A stretch of DNA of 64,000 nt from Planctomycetota bacterium (GTDB lineage Bacteria; Planctomycetota; Planctomycetia; Gemmatales; Gemmataceae). Shown here piece by piece: positions 54,015-62,648 of the stretch. The translations under genes were made by a program, and so were the position numbers. Every line of letters begins with the position of its first letter. The first letter of the stretch is position 1. The notes under the pieces were generated by a model. That model was not told where the DNA came from. It did no database searches and saw only the letters and a program-made list of their open reading frames with translations. The stretch covers positions 20,349 to 84,348 of the forward strand of contig JAJXWW010000163.1 of NCBI GenBank assembly GCA_021781415.1, written 5' to 3'.

Positions 54015-54488
54015 ATGCGTTTACTTCGATTTGGAAAGCAAACCGACCTGAGGCGTCGAATGCGCTCGGGCATCGCCGCCGTGGAAATGGCCTTCATCGC
54101 GCCGATTCTCGTGTTGATTGCCTTGGGCATGTTTGAATTGAGTCGCGGCGTCATGGTTCGACAGATACTAACCGGGGCGGCGCGTAAAGGGTGTCGCACG
54201 GGCATTATCCACCAGTACGGCAACAGCGACATTATTAGCGATGCCACCAACGTCATGCAAGATAATGGATTCGATACCACATTATTCAATCCGCCGACCA
54301 TAGGTTCCATTAACATCACCGTTACCGATCCGAGCGGCACGGTCCTCTCGGATGCTCTGGATGCCACCCCCGGCAGTACAGTTTCGGTGCAAGTGGTTAT
54401 TCCCACCTCGTCGGTAAATTGGGTGTCATCTTATTTTATGACGAATAGCATGGTCGAGTCCGATACTGTAGTGATGATGAAGCAATAA
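54015..54488 (+). CDS. TadE-like pseudopilin, second copy
   Basis: The protein has 157 residues. The TadE segment reads GIAAVEMAFIAPILVLIALGMFELSRGVMV, with the pilin-like Glu. Like the first copy it continues with ARKGCRTGIIHQYGNSD, matching NEAARRGCRAGVIEGTNS there, so the two are tandem duplicates that have diverged at the C-terminus. I chose ATG 54015 because the in-frame start at 53949 lies inside the previous gene. It is presumably exported and membrane-held. Its role in pili or other surface fibres is inference. Confidence 0.87.
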   Translation: MRLLRFGKQTDLRRRMRSGIAAVEMAFIAPILVLIALGMFELSRGVMVRQILTGAARKGCRTGIIHQYGNSDIISDATNVMQDNGFDTTLFNPPTIGSINITVTDPSGTVLSDALDATPGSTVSVQVVIPTSSVNWVSSYFMTNSMVESDTVVMMKQ

Positions 54489-54539
54489 CAAAAGTTTGTT
54501 TAACAGAATTCTATTACGCAATGTAAGGAGATCCGAATC

Positions 54540-55766
54540 GTGACATACCGTAATGCGCGCCTCGACGTTCGCCGCGCCGCCATTATACCGATGGCCGCGA
54601 TACTCATGACGATGATGGTCGGAATGTTGGCCTTTTCCATCGACATCGGCTATATCTGCGCGGTGGAGGCGGAACTACAAAACGCCGCGGATGCCGCCGC
54701 GCTCGCGGGTGCCCAGCAAATGCAGTCGCCATTTGTGTCTTACTATTCTCCAGGGCAGACGCAACAGCAACAAATCTTTCTTCAGGTAACGACCGACACC
54801 TCCAGCGCGTCGAGTCCCATCCCCACGGCCCAACAGTTTGCCGCCGCGAATCGGGCGGGCGGCGTGAATATACAAGTGCCAACGTCCGATATTTCCTTCA
54901 GTTACTACGACGGGACGAACCCATTTGTCGCGGCATCTTATCCCAACTATTTTCCCAACACCATCACCGTGACGACGCGGCGCGACACCACCGCCAACGG
55001 CTCGCTCGGCCTATTCTTCGGACAGATTTTCGGCATCACGACCTCGAATCTGACCGCCACCGCCAGCGCCACGATCTATGCCGGAGACGTCTCAAGCCTC
55101 CAAGTGATTTCGGGTGTCAGCGCGCATATTTTACCCGTCGCCTTGGACATGAACGTGTGGACCAATTATGCCAACGGTAATCTGACTTCGGATTGGTTAA
55201 CGAACGCTGTGACCACGGGGTCGAACGGCAATCCACAATTGCAAGTGTATATCAACGGCACCAATACGCCCGGCAGTTTCGGCTTGCTGGACGTTGGCGT
55301 GCCGTCCAACAGCGCGCCTGCGTTTCGGAATTGGATCGATGACGGTTCTACTCCCAACGATATTTCGTACCTGCTAAGTAACAATTTGCTCCCCGTGTCC
55401 CCAACCTCACCCGAACCGTGGAAAGCTGGACCCGGCTTGAAATCCACGTTGCTTAGCAACTTTCAGTCGCAAATCGGGCAGCCGAACTTGATTCCTCTGT
55501 TTCAGGCGAGCAACCCCGTGCCTGGCACCAGTTATGTCGCCGCCACGGGAACGGGTCAGAATGCTACCTATTCCATCGTCGGATTTGCAGGTATAACGAT
55601 CTCACAAGCCGATGGGAGCGGCGGCGGGCTGACCATATCCATTCAACCGTCGGCCATCGTCGATCCGACCGAGGTGATCTCGAACGCCTCGCCGGCGCGA
55701 GCCAGTCAGACAACCATCTTCGGCACGCCGCAAACAACTTTTGTTTCGGCGAAGTTAACGCAATGA
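54540..55766 (+). CDS. TadG-like pseudopilin-related protein
   Basis: The protein has 408 residues. It starts with GTG behind a strong site (AAGGAGATCCGAATC). The N-terminal segment RRAAIIPMAAILMTMMVGMLAFSIDIGYICAVEAELQNAADAAALAGA is the usual TadG-like start, one membrane helix and a helix rich in Ala. The rest is a large exported domain rich in Thr, Asn and Ser, with GITTSNLTATASATIYAGDV typical of such proteins. It forms the last gene of the three-gene set, and a strong terminator follows. Confidence 0.85.
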   Translation: MTYRNARLDVRRAAIIPMAAILMTMMVGMLAFSIDIGYICAVEAELQNAADAAALAGAQQMQSPFVSYYSPGQTQQQQIFLQVTTDTSSASSPIPTAQQFAAANRAGGVNIQVPTSDISFSYYDGTNPFVAASYPNYFPNTITVTTRRDTTANGSLGLFFGQIFGITTSNLTATASATIYAGDVSSLQVISGVSAHILPVALDMNVWTNYANGNLTSDWLTNAVTTGSNGNPQLQVYINGTNTPGSFGLLDVGVPSNSAPAFRNWIDDGSTPNDISYLLSNNLLPVSPTSPEPWKAGPGLKSTLLSNFQSQIGQPNLIPLFQASNPVPGTSYVAATGTGQNATYSIVGFAGITISQADGSGGGLTISIQPSAIVDPTEVISNASPARASQTTIFGTPQTTFVSAKLTQ

Positions 55767-55796
55767 ACGGCGAGCCATTCATGGCCGACGATCCAC

Positions 55797-55841
55797 GGGC
55801 GAGGCGGGTTGTGTAAAGTGCAACTCGCCTCGTCCTTTTTT
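55797..55841 (+). terminator. Rho-independent terminator after the pseudopilin genes
   Basis: Arms at 55797-55811 and 55821-55835 pair over 15 positions, two of them G-U, around a nine-base loop; six T follow. It is 30 bases after the TadG-like stop and marks the end of that operon. Confidence 0.85.
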
Positions 55842-55987
55842 CCGATTGACGATCCCTCCGACCGCGCTTACTCTATAAAACATTCGTTCGAGACTCTTTT
55901 CTCGTCGCCGATTATGCGTCTGTAGATCCGATACGACTTTTTCGGTCTTAGTGACTCAAGCTCTTTGCTCGTCCGGAGGATCGTGTC

Positions 55988-58903
55988 ATGGCTTCCTCGC
56001 GCCGATGGTCGTCTCTCGCGGCTGGTGTAGTGGTATCGGTGTTCGGAATCATCGCGCTCACCGGCGGAGAATCTCCCAAGGACGCGCCGTCGCCAACCGA
56101 ACTTCCTGCCAAGAGGAAGCGACCCGCCGTAAGACCGCTGCCGATGCCCGAGCGCACCGCGAACTTGGAGATTCGTCTGGGACTAAAAGACACCAAACGC
56201 ACGATCTGGGACGGCACGATTGAGGTTTCCGAAGGCCGAGTCGTTGAGATCGAGAGCTACTACGGCGGTAAACGCGAGAAGTTTGAGGACGGTCGCTTTC
56301 GCGCCCGCTCGACGATGCGGAAGCAGAATAAGCGCGATGTCGTCGTCCGTTCGCGCATCCACGTCCGCCTCGATGCTCCAGAGTCGGCAACGGTAAAGGT
56401 TTCGACCGAGTCGGGCACTTTTCAATTCAAACTGGGCGATCTCACGGTCGGGGAGAGTAAGCGCCTTTTCAACGATCGAGTCTATGTGGAGCGCGAACAG
56501 CCTGCGGTTCGCCTGACGGGGCCGGAAACCGAGGACGATTATCCTGTGACCGCAAGAGGGAAGGACGGCTCCACATGGCTGGCCTACGTCGTCTATCAAC
56601 CGGGGCGGCCGATCATTATGGAGCGCGTCAAGGCCGGCGGATTCGAGGAGTTGGAACCCAAAGGCAACGGCGATCAAATTCTGTTGCGACGCTTCGACGG
56701 CAAGGTGTGGCATCCGCCGATCGAGGCAACGATGGACGGATTGCGCATTTGGAGGCCGACCGTCGCCGTCGATGGCAAGGGCGATGTTTGGCTGGCCTGG
56801 AGCCAACAGATCGATGGAGATTGGGAGATTTGCTATCGCCGTTATACGCCAGCGTCCAAGAGCGGCGCGAACGGCTCATGGTCCGAAATCGTTCGCTTAA
56901 CCCATGCCCCCGGGAGCGATTTCCACGTCGTCGCAACTGCCGACGCTTCCGGTACAGTTTGGCTGGCGTGGCAGGCGTGGCGTAAGGACAACTTCGACAT
57001 TCTGCTTGCCGCTCCCGTCGAGGGGCATCCGTGGCGTGAGCCGCGCTCGATCTCCCGCAGTCCGGCGAACGATTGGACGCCGTCCATCGCCGCCGATGGA
57101 CGCGGCAACGTCTATGTGGCCTGGGATACCTACGACAAAGGCAACTACGATGTGCGGCTCTTCGCACTGGCAAAAGAAGCCAAGGAAGGCAAAACCATCG
57201 CTGTAGCCGAGACATCGCTGTTCGAGGCGCGACCGCATCTGGCTTGCGATCGACGGAATCGACTGTGGATCGCCTACGAAGAAGGCGACGAACAATGGGG
57301 CAAGGACTTCGGTGATCCGCGGCCGCTCCAACACAACCTGCCGAAGAATCCCGGCTGGGGGCTTTACAATCGTCGCACCGTGCAAGTCAAATGTTTCGCG
57401 GACGGCAAGCTCCATCGTGCGGCGGGCGCTCTTCAAGCGGCGCTGGATAACGGATTGCAGCGAAATAAAAGTTTGCCGCGCTTGTCCTTCGATGCCGAGG
57501 GAGGACTTTGGCTTCTCCTGCGCCATCATCCCTTGCCCGGTGGCGCGGGAGAGGTATGGAACAGCTATGCCATGCGCTACGAGGGTCGGAAGTGGTCCAA
57601 GCCGCGCCGTTTGGCGTCCTCTGCCGATCTGCTCGATAATCGCCCTGCGCTGTCTCCATTGGGAGACGGCGTTCTCGCGGTTTACAGTGGCGACGGCAGA
57701 TTGCGAACTCAGGTGCGCGATCAAGACGATCTTTTCGCCACCATTCTCACGGCATCCGGGCCGACGCAGCCGCTCGAATTGATCGACGACACCCCGAAGC
57801 CCGAAGCCAAACTATCTACGGTCCATAAAGAAGAGGGCGCGGACATCTCCCGAATGCGGGAGTATCGGATCGCTACGGGGGACAAAAAGCTGCGCCTCCT
57901 GCGCGGGGAGTTTCATCGACACACAGAGTTTAGTTCGCACAACGACCAAGACGGTTCATTGGAAGATGCCTGGCGTTACGCGCTCGACGCCGCCGACATG
58001 GACTGGATCGGCAACGGCGACCACGACAATGGCTTTGGCTCTGAGTACATGTGGTGGCATTTTCAGAAAGTAGCCGAACTCTTCCAGAATCCGCCCCGAT
58101 TCGTGGCGATGCACGTCTACGAACGCAGCGTCCTCTATCCGGACGGTCATCGCAACGTCATCTTCCCGCGCCCCGGCATTCGTCCTTTGCCGCGCGTGGA
58201 CTTGAATCGCACCGAAGAGAAAGGGACGCCCGATACGAAACTCCTCTATGCCTACCTCAAGCATTTTGGAGCGATTTGTTCGTCGCACACCAGTGCCACA
58301 GACATGGGAACCGATTGGCGCGACAACGATCCGACCGTGGAACCCGTCGTCGAGATCTATCAAGGTTGCCGTCACAATTACGAGTTGTCCGGCGCTCCGC
58401 GCTCGGCCACGGAGGAAACACAGCTCGGCGGCTATCGGCCCAAAGGGTTCATCAACAATGCGTTGGCCAAGGGCTATCGTCTTGGCTTTCAATCGTCCAG
58501 CGATCACCTCAGCACCCACCAAAGCTACGGTGTGGTCTTGACCGACGATTTTTCGCGCCAAGGAATCATCGACGCTTTCAAGAAACGCCACAGTTATGCT
58601 GCCACCGACAACATCGTTCTCGACGTTCGGTCGGGCGATCGTCTGATGGGCGATAGCTTCAGCACCGCCAAGCGTCCCACCTTGGAAATTCATGTCGAGG
58701 GTACGGGGCCTATTGCTAAGGTCCACATCCTGCGCGACAGCAAATATGTCTACACCGCCGAGCCGCAGGAGCGCAAAGTCACGCTTCGATATACAGACAT
58801 GGAGGCCAAGGAGGGTACGACGAGCTATTACTATGTTCGCGTCGAGCAGGCCGACGGCAACCTCGCCTGGGCCTCGCCCTTGTGGATCCGCTATAAGCCG
58901 TAG
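55988..58903 (+). CDS. Large exported protein: beta-propeller plus DUF3604 (PHP-like) domain
   Basis: The protein has 971 residues with a signal or anchor (SLAAGVVVSVFGIIALTGG). Residues 60-180 are a beta domain. About 185-600 hold propeller repeats of the form DGKGDVWLAWSQQ, ASGTVWLAWQAW, DGRGNVYVAWDTY and AEGGLWLLLRHH. From about 640 on lies DUF3604, a PHP-like metal-dependent hydrolase: GEFHRHTEFSSHND, WIGNGDHDNG, SSHTSATDMG and FQSSSDHLSTHQSYG carry the His/Asp ligands. The substrate is unknown; similar exported proteins are common in planctomycetes. CCGGAGGATCGTGTC precedes the ATG. It is separate from the pseudopilin operon, since a terminator lies between. Confidence 0.85.
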   Translation: MASSRRWSSLAAGVVVSVFGIIALTGGESPKDAPSPTELPAKRKRPAVRPLPMPERTANLEIRLGLKDTKRTIWDGTIEVSEGRVVEIESYYGGKREKFEDGRFRARSTMRKQNKRDVVVRSRIHVRLDAPESATVKVSTESGTFQFKLGDLTVGESKRLFNDRVYVEREQPAVRLTGPETEDDYPVTARGKDGSTWLAYVVYQPGRPIIMERVKAGGFEELEPKGNGDQILLRRFDGKVWHPPIEATMDGLRIWRPTVAVDGKGDVWLAWSQQIDGDWEICYRRYTPASKSGANGSWSEIVRLTHAPGSDFHVVATADASGTVWLAWQAWRKDNFDILLAAPVEGHPWREPRSISRSPANDWTPSIAADGRGNVYVAWDTYDKGNYDVRLFALAKEAKEGKTIAVAETSLFEARPHLACDRRNRLWIAYEEGDEQWGKDFGDPRPLQHNLPKNPGWGLYNRRTVQVKCFADGKLHRAAGALQAALDNGLQRNKSLPRLSFDAEGGLWLLLRHHPLPGGAGEVWNSYAMRYEGRKWSKPRRLASSADLLDNRPALSPLGDGVLAVYSGDGRLRTQVRDQDDLFATILTASGPTQPLELIDDTPKPEAKLSTVHKEEGADISRMREYRIATGDKKLRLLRGEFHRHTEFSSHNDQDGSLEDAWRYALDAADMDWIGNGDHDNGFGSEYMWWHFQKVAELFQNPPRFVAMHVYERSVLYPDGHRNVIFPRPGIRPLPRVDLNRTEEKGTPDTKLLYAYLKHFGAICSSHTSATDMGTDWRDNDPTVEPVVEIYQGCRHNYELSGAPRSATEETQLGGYRPKGFINNALAKGYRLGFQSSSDHLSTHQSYGVVLTDDFSRQGIIDAFKKRHSYAATDNIVLDVRSGDRLMGDSFSTAKRPTLEIHVEGTGPIAKVHILRDSKYVYTAEPQERKVTLRYTDMEAKEGTTSYYYVRVEQADGNLAWASPLWIRYKP

Positions 58904-59008
58904 CGTGCGTCAAATCTCGCTCCAACTGTTGCAGCGAGGAGAGCGAGAGGAAGTACGACGAATGAGTGAAGCGATGGGTGAGTTTGACGATGCGCGAACG
59001 ACGGCGAT

Positions 59009-59455
59009 TCACCGCTCGTCGCCGGCGGGGGTACCGAACGGTATGGGAGCCGCACGTTCGCGCGCCGTATCGATCTCCTCAATGAGCCAGCCGCTCTCGT
59101 GTCTCCGAAGGTGGTAGCGTAGACGCCGAATCCCTGAAACGCGGACCTCATCCACATCGATCCACCGAGACGCAACGTCGTCTTCTGGACCCGCGACTTG
59201 CACGAGGTTCTTCAAATCGCTGTTGTCGCGGCAGAGTGCCTCGAACCGAACACCACTCGACCGCATCCGATGCGATTCGACGAAACAGCGGGAGTATTTG
59301 TCTTCATTGCAACTCTGTAAAGAATTGTAATATCTATCGAGACATTCCTCCGGCGTCGCGGACGCTTCCGTTGTCGACCGCCGCGCCCAAAGCAGAAGTC
59401 CCGCAGTCAGGAGTGCGACCGCGATTGAGACAATCGGTAGGCGAAAGCGCTTCAT
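59009..59455 (-). CDS. Small membrane-anchored exported protein of unknown function
   Basis: The protein has 148 residues: a signal anchor (PIVSIAVALLTAGLLLWARR), then a domain of about 115 residues that begins TPEECLDRYYNSLQSCNEDKYSRCF. The pattern of helix, Cys and a later IDVDEVRVSGIRRLRYHLRRHESGWLIEEI strongly resembles SnoaL/NTF2-like or DUF4878-type domains, in which a small alpha/beta barrel binds a ligand. This is a weak similarity. It is 26 bases after the TPR gene on the same strand, so they may be co-transcribed. Confidence 0.66.
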   Translation of the reverse strand: MKRFRLPIVSIAVALLTAGLLLWARRSTTEASATPEECLDRYYNSLQSCNEDKYSRCFVESHRMRSSGVRFEALCRDNSDLKNLVQVAGPEDDVASRWIDVDEVRVSGIRRLRYHLRRHESGWLIEEIDTARERAAPIPFGTPAGDER

Positions 59456-59481
59456 TTGCTTTCTCTCAGTCGGAATTGCAA

Positions 59482-60339
59482 CTATTTTTTCGCTTCTTTT
59501 TCGAGCAGTTCCGCATGAACGTGGGCCACATCTCCCATATAGCCGAGGCGATACTCGCCGCCCGCCAGTTTCATGTGCTGCAACGCCTTGGCTTTGTCTC
59601 CCTTCGCATCGTAATACAGCCCTAAATAGAGATGTGCATAAAAGAGTTGTTGTTTTCGCAAAGGAGCGGGAACTTCGCCGGCCTCCGCCGCCTTCAATAC
59701 CTCGTCCGGCTTACATTTGCCCATAAAGAGATCGTAGACAACCATCATCGGCACGCGGTCGTCCTTGCCGATCTTGAGTATCTCTTCGCGCGCTTTGTCG
59801 ATACCCTTGAGTTTGGCATTGCAGATAAAGTGCCAAACCGCGTTCTCGACATCGTTGTCAAATACTTTGTCGCCGTCCTTGAACTGCTTGCGACCATCCG
59901 CGTAGCGCCGCGCGTAATAGAGTGAGATGCCGCGCTTCCAATGCCTGGGAGCGGCCTTGGGCTGCAATTGAAGGAATTGGTCGAAGTCCTCCAGCGATTC
60001 CTTGATGTGTCCGAGTACAAACTGTTCGCTACCGCGATGGTCGTAGGCGACGGCCAATTTCGGATCGCGGGCAATGCAGGTCGTGAAGTCGGCAATGGCC
60101 TTGTCGTGTTGCCGCAGCAACCCGTACCCGATGCCTCGATAGAGATAGCCGCGCGCGTCCTTAGGATCGGCTTCAATGGCCTTGCTCGCCAGTTCGACGG
60201 CCTTGCGAGCGTCTTTACCGTTCAGAGCGCGGCCGGCCTCCTGCAAATAGTCTTCGTGAGCATCGCCGCGAACGAGAGCGACTGCAAGTGCGGATACGAG
60301 GCCAGCGAGGACGAAGCGCGAGGCGGAAAGCGAAGGCAT
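59482..60339 (-). CDS. Exported TPR protein
   Basis: The protein has 285 residues with a signal peptide (VLAGLVSALAVALVRGDA). Four or five TPR units follow, for example ARKAVELASKAIEADPKDARGYLYRGI, HDKAIADFTTCIARDPKLAVAYDHRG and IKESLEDFDQFLQLQPKAAPRHWKRG, as in NlpI-like lipoproteins, but no lipobox Cys is seen. It probably mediates protein contacts in the periplasm. GGAGAACCCATC precedes the ATG. It is divergent from the thioredoxin-like gene. Confidence 0.82.
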   Translation of the reverse strand: MPSLSASRFVLAGLVSALAVALVRGDAHEDYLQEAGRALNGKDARKAVELASKAIEADPKDARGYLYRGIGYGLLRQHDKAIADFTTCIARDPKLAVAYDHRGSEQFVLGHIKESLEDFDQFLQLQPKAAPRHWKRGISLYYARRYADGRKQFKDGDKVFDNDVENAVWHFICNAKLKGIDKAREEILKIGKDDRVPMMVVYDLFMGKCKPDEVLKAAEAGEVPAPLRKQQLFYAHLYLGLYYDAKGDKAKALQHMKLAGGEYRLGYMGDVAHVHAELLEKEAKK

Positions 60340-60441
60340 GATGGGTTCTCCAGATCGAGCGGGGGGTTACGCCGTGGTATCTTACGCCAAGAGACACGCG
60401 GTGTCCGCAACGATAGAATAGGTTTTTTGAAAGGGGATGTT

Positions 60442-61689
60442 ATGAGTAGACGATGGCGGCTATCGTTGCTCCTCGCGGCTTCGTGGTATTGGAGCGTCTG
60501 CGTCGTGGCCGCAGCGGAAAACATACCCCGCTGGCTGAGCGATTGGGACGAAGCACGCAAGGAAGCGCGCGCAAATGGCAAGCCATTGTTCGTCGTCTTT
60601 CGCTGTCCGCACTGACCGGACTGCAATCGTTTCGACGGGCAGGTTGCTCGTCTCGACCCCATCCTCGCGGATGTCGCCAAGCAGTTCGTCCTCGTTCGTC
60701 TCACGCGCATGCGCGGCGTCGATCTCGATCTGTTCGATTTCGATTACGATCTCACCTGGATGGGCTTTTTCCTCGACGCGGACGGTACAATCCTTGGCCG
60801 CTACGGTGGGCGCGACGCGGAATCCGCGGAGAGCCGAGTGTCTCTGAAAGGATTGCGCTACGCTTTGGAAGCGGCCCTGGAACGCCATCGCCAAGCGCGC
60901 CTCCGTTGCACCCAAACTGGCGAAGGCGAGGAGAAGGAAAAACAGCCTCGCACCGTGGAACAGTTTCCCGCGGCGCGACGGCTGCCGGAGCGAGCCTGCA
61001 TTCACTGCCATCAGGTGTACGACCTGCGCCGCGAGAGTTTGCAAGCGAAGGGCAAATGGCGGCTCGACGACCTATGGGTTTACCCTCTGCCGGAGAACAT
61101 CGGGCTTACGCTCGAATGCGACCGAGGCGATTTCGTGTCGCGCGTCGCCGCCGATTCGCCCGCTCACCGCATCGGAGTACGAGCCGGCGATCGTCTGCGA
61201 GAGGTCAACGGTGAATCCATATCCTCGTTTGCCGATCTTCAATATGTCTTACATCGCGCTCCCGCCAAGGGAACGCTGGCGCTGAGCTGGCTGCACGGCG
61301 AGAAGACTCGCAAGGAGGAGTTGACGTTGGCCGAGGGGTGGAAGAAGACCGATCTTTCGTGGCGCTGGTCGCTCCGAGGCGTCGATCCGCCACCGTGGGT
61401 GCGAGGCGACGATTTGACCGACACCGAGAAGAAGAAGCTGGGGCTGGGGCCGAGGCAGTTGGCCTTCCGCCAAGGTCCATTCGTTTCCGAGCCGGCCCGG
61501 CAAGCCGGAATTCGACAGAACGACATCGTCGTTGGCGTGGACGGCAAGAAGCTGGAACTGAGCGAACGTCAGTTCGGCGCGTACATTCGTCTGAATTACC
61601 GTGTCGGCGATCGCGTTACTTACAACATTCTGCGCGAAGGCAAACAGGTCGATGCGCCCTTGCTCTTGCGAGGCCGATCCGCGCCCTGA
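60442..61689 (+). CDS. Candidate selenoprotein: exported thioredoxin-like/PDZ protein with in-frame UGA (CxxU)
   Basis: One reading frame runs from ATG 60442 (AAAGGGG before it) to the stop at 61689, interrupted only by TGA at 60613-60615. Read as Sec58, the protein has 415 residues: signal peptide (1-25), thioredoxin-like domain with C55-P-H-U58-P-D-C61, then VLVRLTRMRGVDLDLFDFDYD and WMGFFLDADGTILGRYGGRD, as in planctomycete thioredoxin-like proteins that have Cys at that place as I recall. A CxxCH motif (C186-I-H-C-H190, a possible heme site) follows, then two PDZ-like domains (about 215-290 and 330-410). The 358 codons after TGA are open and retain the domains. The alternative is a recent nonsense mutation TGC/TGT to TGA. 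No sel genes are in the window. Confidence 0.7.
60634..60652 (+). promoter_or_regulatory. Candidate bacterial SECIS hairpin
   Basis: In the mRNA, GACGGGC pairs with GCUCGUC (seven pairs, one G-U) around the loop AGGUU. Three further pairs below (GUU with GAC) are separated by a 2x2 internal loop. The loop begins 25 bases after the UGA, within the spacing known for bacterial SECIS elements, and has G at its second position and the GGU seen in the E. coli fdhF loop. Confidence 0.5.
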
Positions 61690-61775
61690 GGGGTCCGATT
61701 ATAACGCGCGCGGGCGAGGCTCGGAAAATCAGAGGCCGCGCCTCATACTGGTTCGTTCCCCGTTATTCGCCTACA

Positions 61776-62648
61776 ATGGACCTTATGGAACGTCTCAACA
61801 AATACTTGGCGCACGCCGGAGTCGGCTCGCGGCGTCACTGCGAAGAATTGATTGTCCGCGGGCGTGTCGCTGTCAACGGCCACCCCGTCCGCGAATTGGG
61901 TACCAAGGTGGAACCCACCGATACGGTGTGCGTCGATGGACAGCCGCTCCGTGGCGAGAAGCTCGTCTATTGGCTCCTCAATAAGCCGCGCGGCTACCTC
62001 TGCACGAACTTCGACCCCGCCGGTCGTCCGCGTGCCATCGACCTCTTGCCGCACGTCAGCCAGCGCGTCTACCCCGTGGGCCGACTCGACGAGGACAGCG
62101 AAGGACTCGTTTTGCTGACCAACGATGGTGAACTGGCCAATCGACTGACGCATCCCCGCTTCGGCGTGGAGAAAACCTATCGCGTGCAGGTGGCCGGTCA
62201 TCCCAAGCGCGAAGATATGGAACAACTCCTCAAGGGGGTGTGGCTCAGCGACGGCCACGTCCGTGCGCGCCGCGTCCGCCGACTGAAATCGCAAGGCGAA
62301 AGCACTTGGCTCGAAATCGTTCTCAACGAAGGCAAGAACCGCGAAATACGCCGGATGTTGGCCCGATTGAATCATAAGGTTCTCGTGCTGCGCCGCATCT
62401 CCATCGGTCCCGTTCAACTCGATAAACTACGACGCGGCAAAGCGCGCCGCCTCAAACTCGAGGAACTCGAATGGCTGCGCGATGCATCGAAGCGAGGGCC
62501 AAAGCAGCCGGATGATGCGTCGGCGACCGAAGTGCATGAGTTGCCGGGTGACGCTTCGGCGAACCGGCAGCGTAAGCTGCCGGGTGATGCGAAGCGACCC
62601 TGGAAACCAAAGCTGCCGCGTCGCCCCTCGAAGAGGCCCACGCCATGA
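61776..62648 (+). CDS. rluB: Pseudouridine synthase, RluB/RsuA family
   Basis: The protein has 290 residues. An S4 RNA-binding domain is at 3-60 (ERLNKYLAHAGVGSRRHCEELI) and the synthase domain at 65-245, with catalytic Asp105 in YPVGRLDEDSEGLVLL, plus LNEGKNREIRRML. Such enzymes make pseudouridine in rRNA; RluB modifies 23S rRNA and RsuA 16S rRNA, and the length fits RluB. The C-terminal 40 residues are low-complexity and contain a translated family A repeat (ANRQRKLPGD). The ATG at 61776 has no ribosome binding site, and the stop overlaps the pyrK start by four bases. Confidence 0.9.
   Translation: MDLMERLNKYLAHAGVGSRRHCEELIVRGRVAVNGHPVRELGTKVEPTDTVCVDGQPLRGEKLVYWLLNKPRGYLCTNFDPAGRPRAIDLLPHVSQRVYPVGRLDEDSEGLVLLTNDGELANRLTHPRFGVEKTYRVQVAGHPKREDMEQLLKGVWLSDGHVRARRVRRLKSQGESTWLEIVLNEGKNREIRRMLARLNHKVLVLRRISIGPVQLDKLRRGKARRLKLEELEWLRDASKRGPKQPDDASATEVHELPGDASANRQRKLPGDAKRPWKPKLPRRPSKRPTP
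62558..62585. repeat. Family A palindromic repeat inside rluB
   Basis: This copy is identical over all 28 bases to those at 1183 and 1213, but lies inside the coding sequence of rluB near its end. It is read in frame as part of SANRQRKLPGDA, so insertion did not break the gene. The bases just upstream hold a second, partial copy (GTTGCCGGGTGACGCTTC). Confidence 0.85.

Noticed and set aside
60613..60615. Treating the TGA as a normal stop with two separate genes
   Set aside because: The first part would be a 57-residue fragment ending inside the thioredoxin motif and the second would lack a start with ribosome binding site; domain continuity favours one gene, either with Sec or recently mutated.
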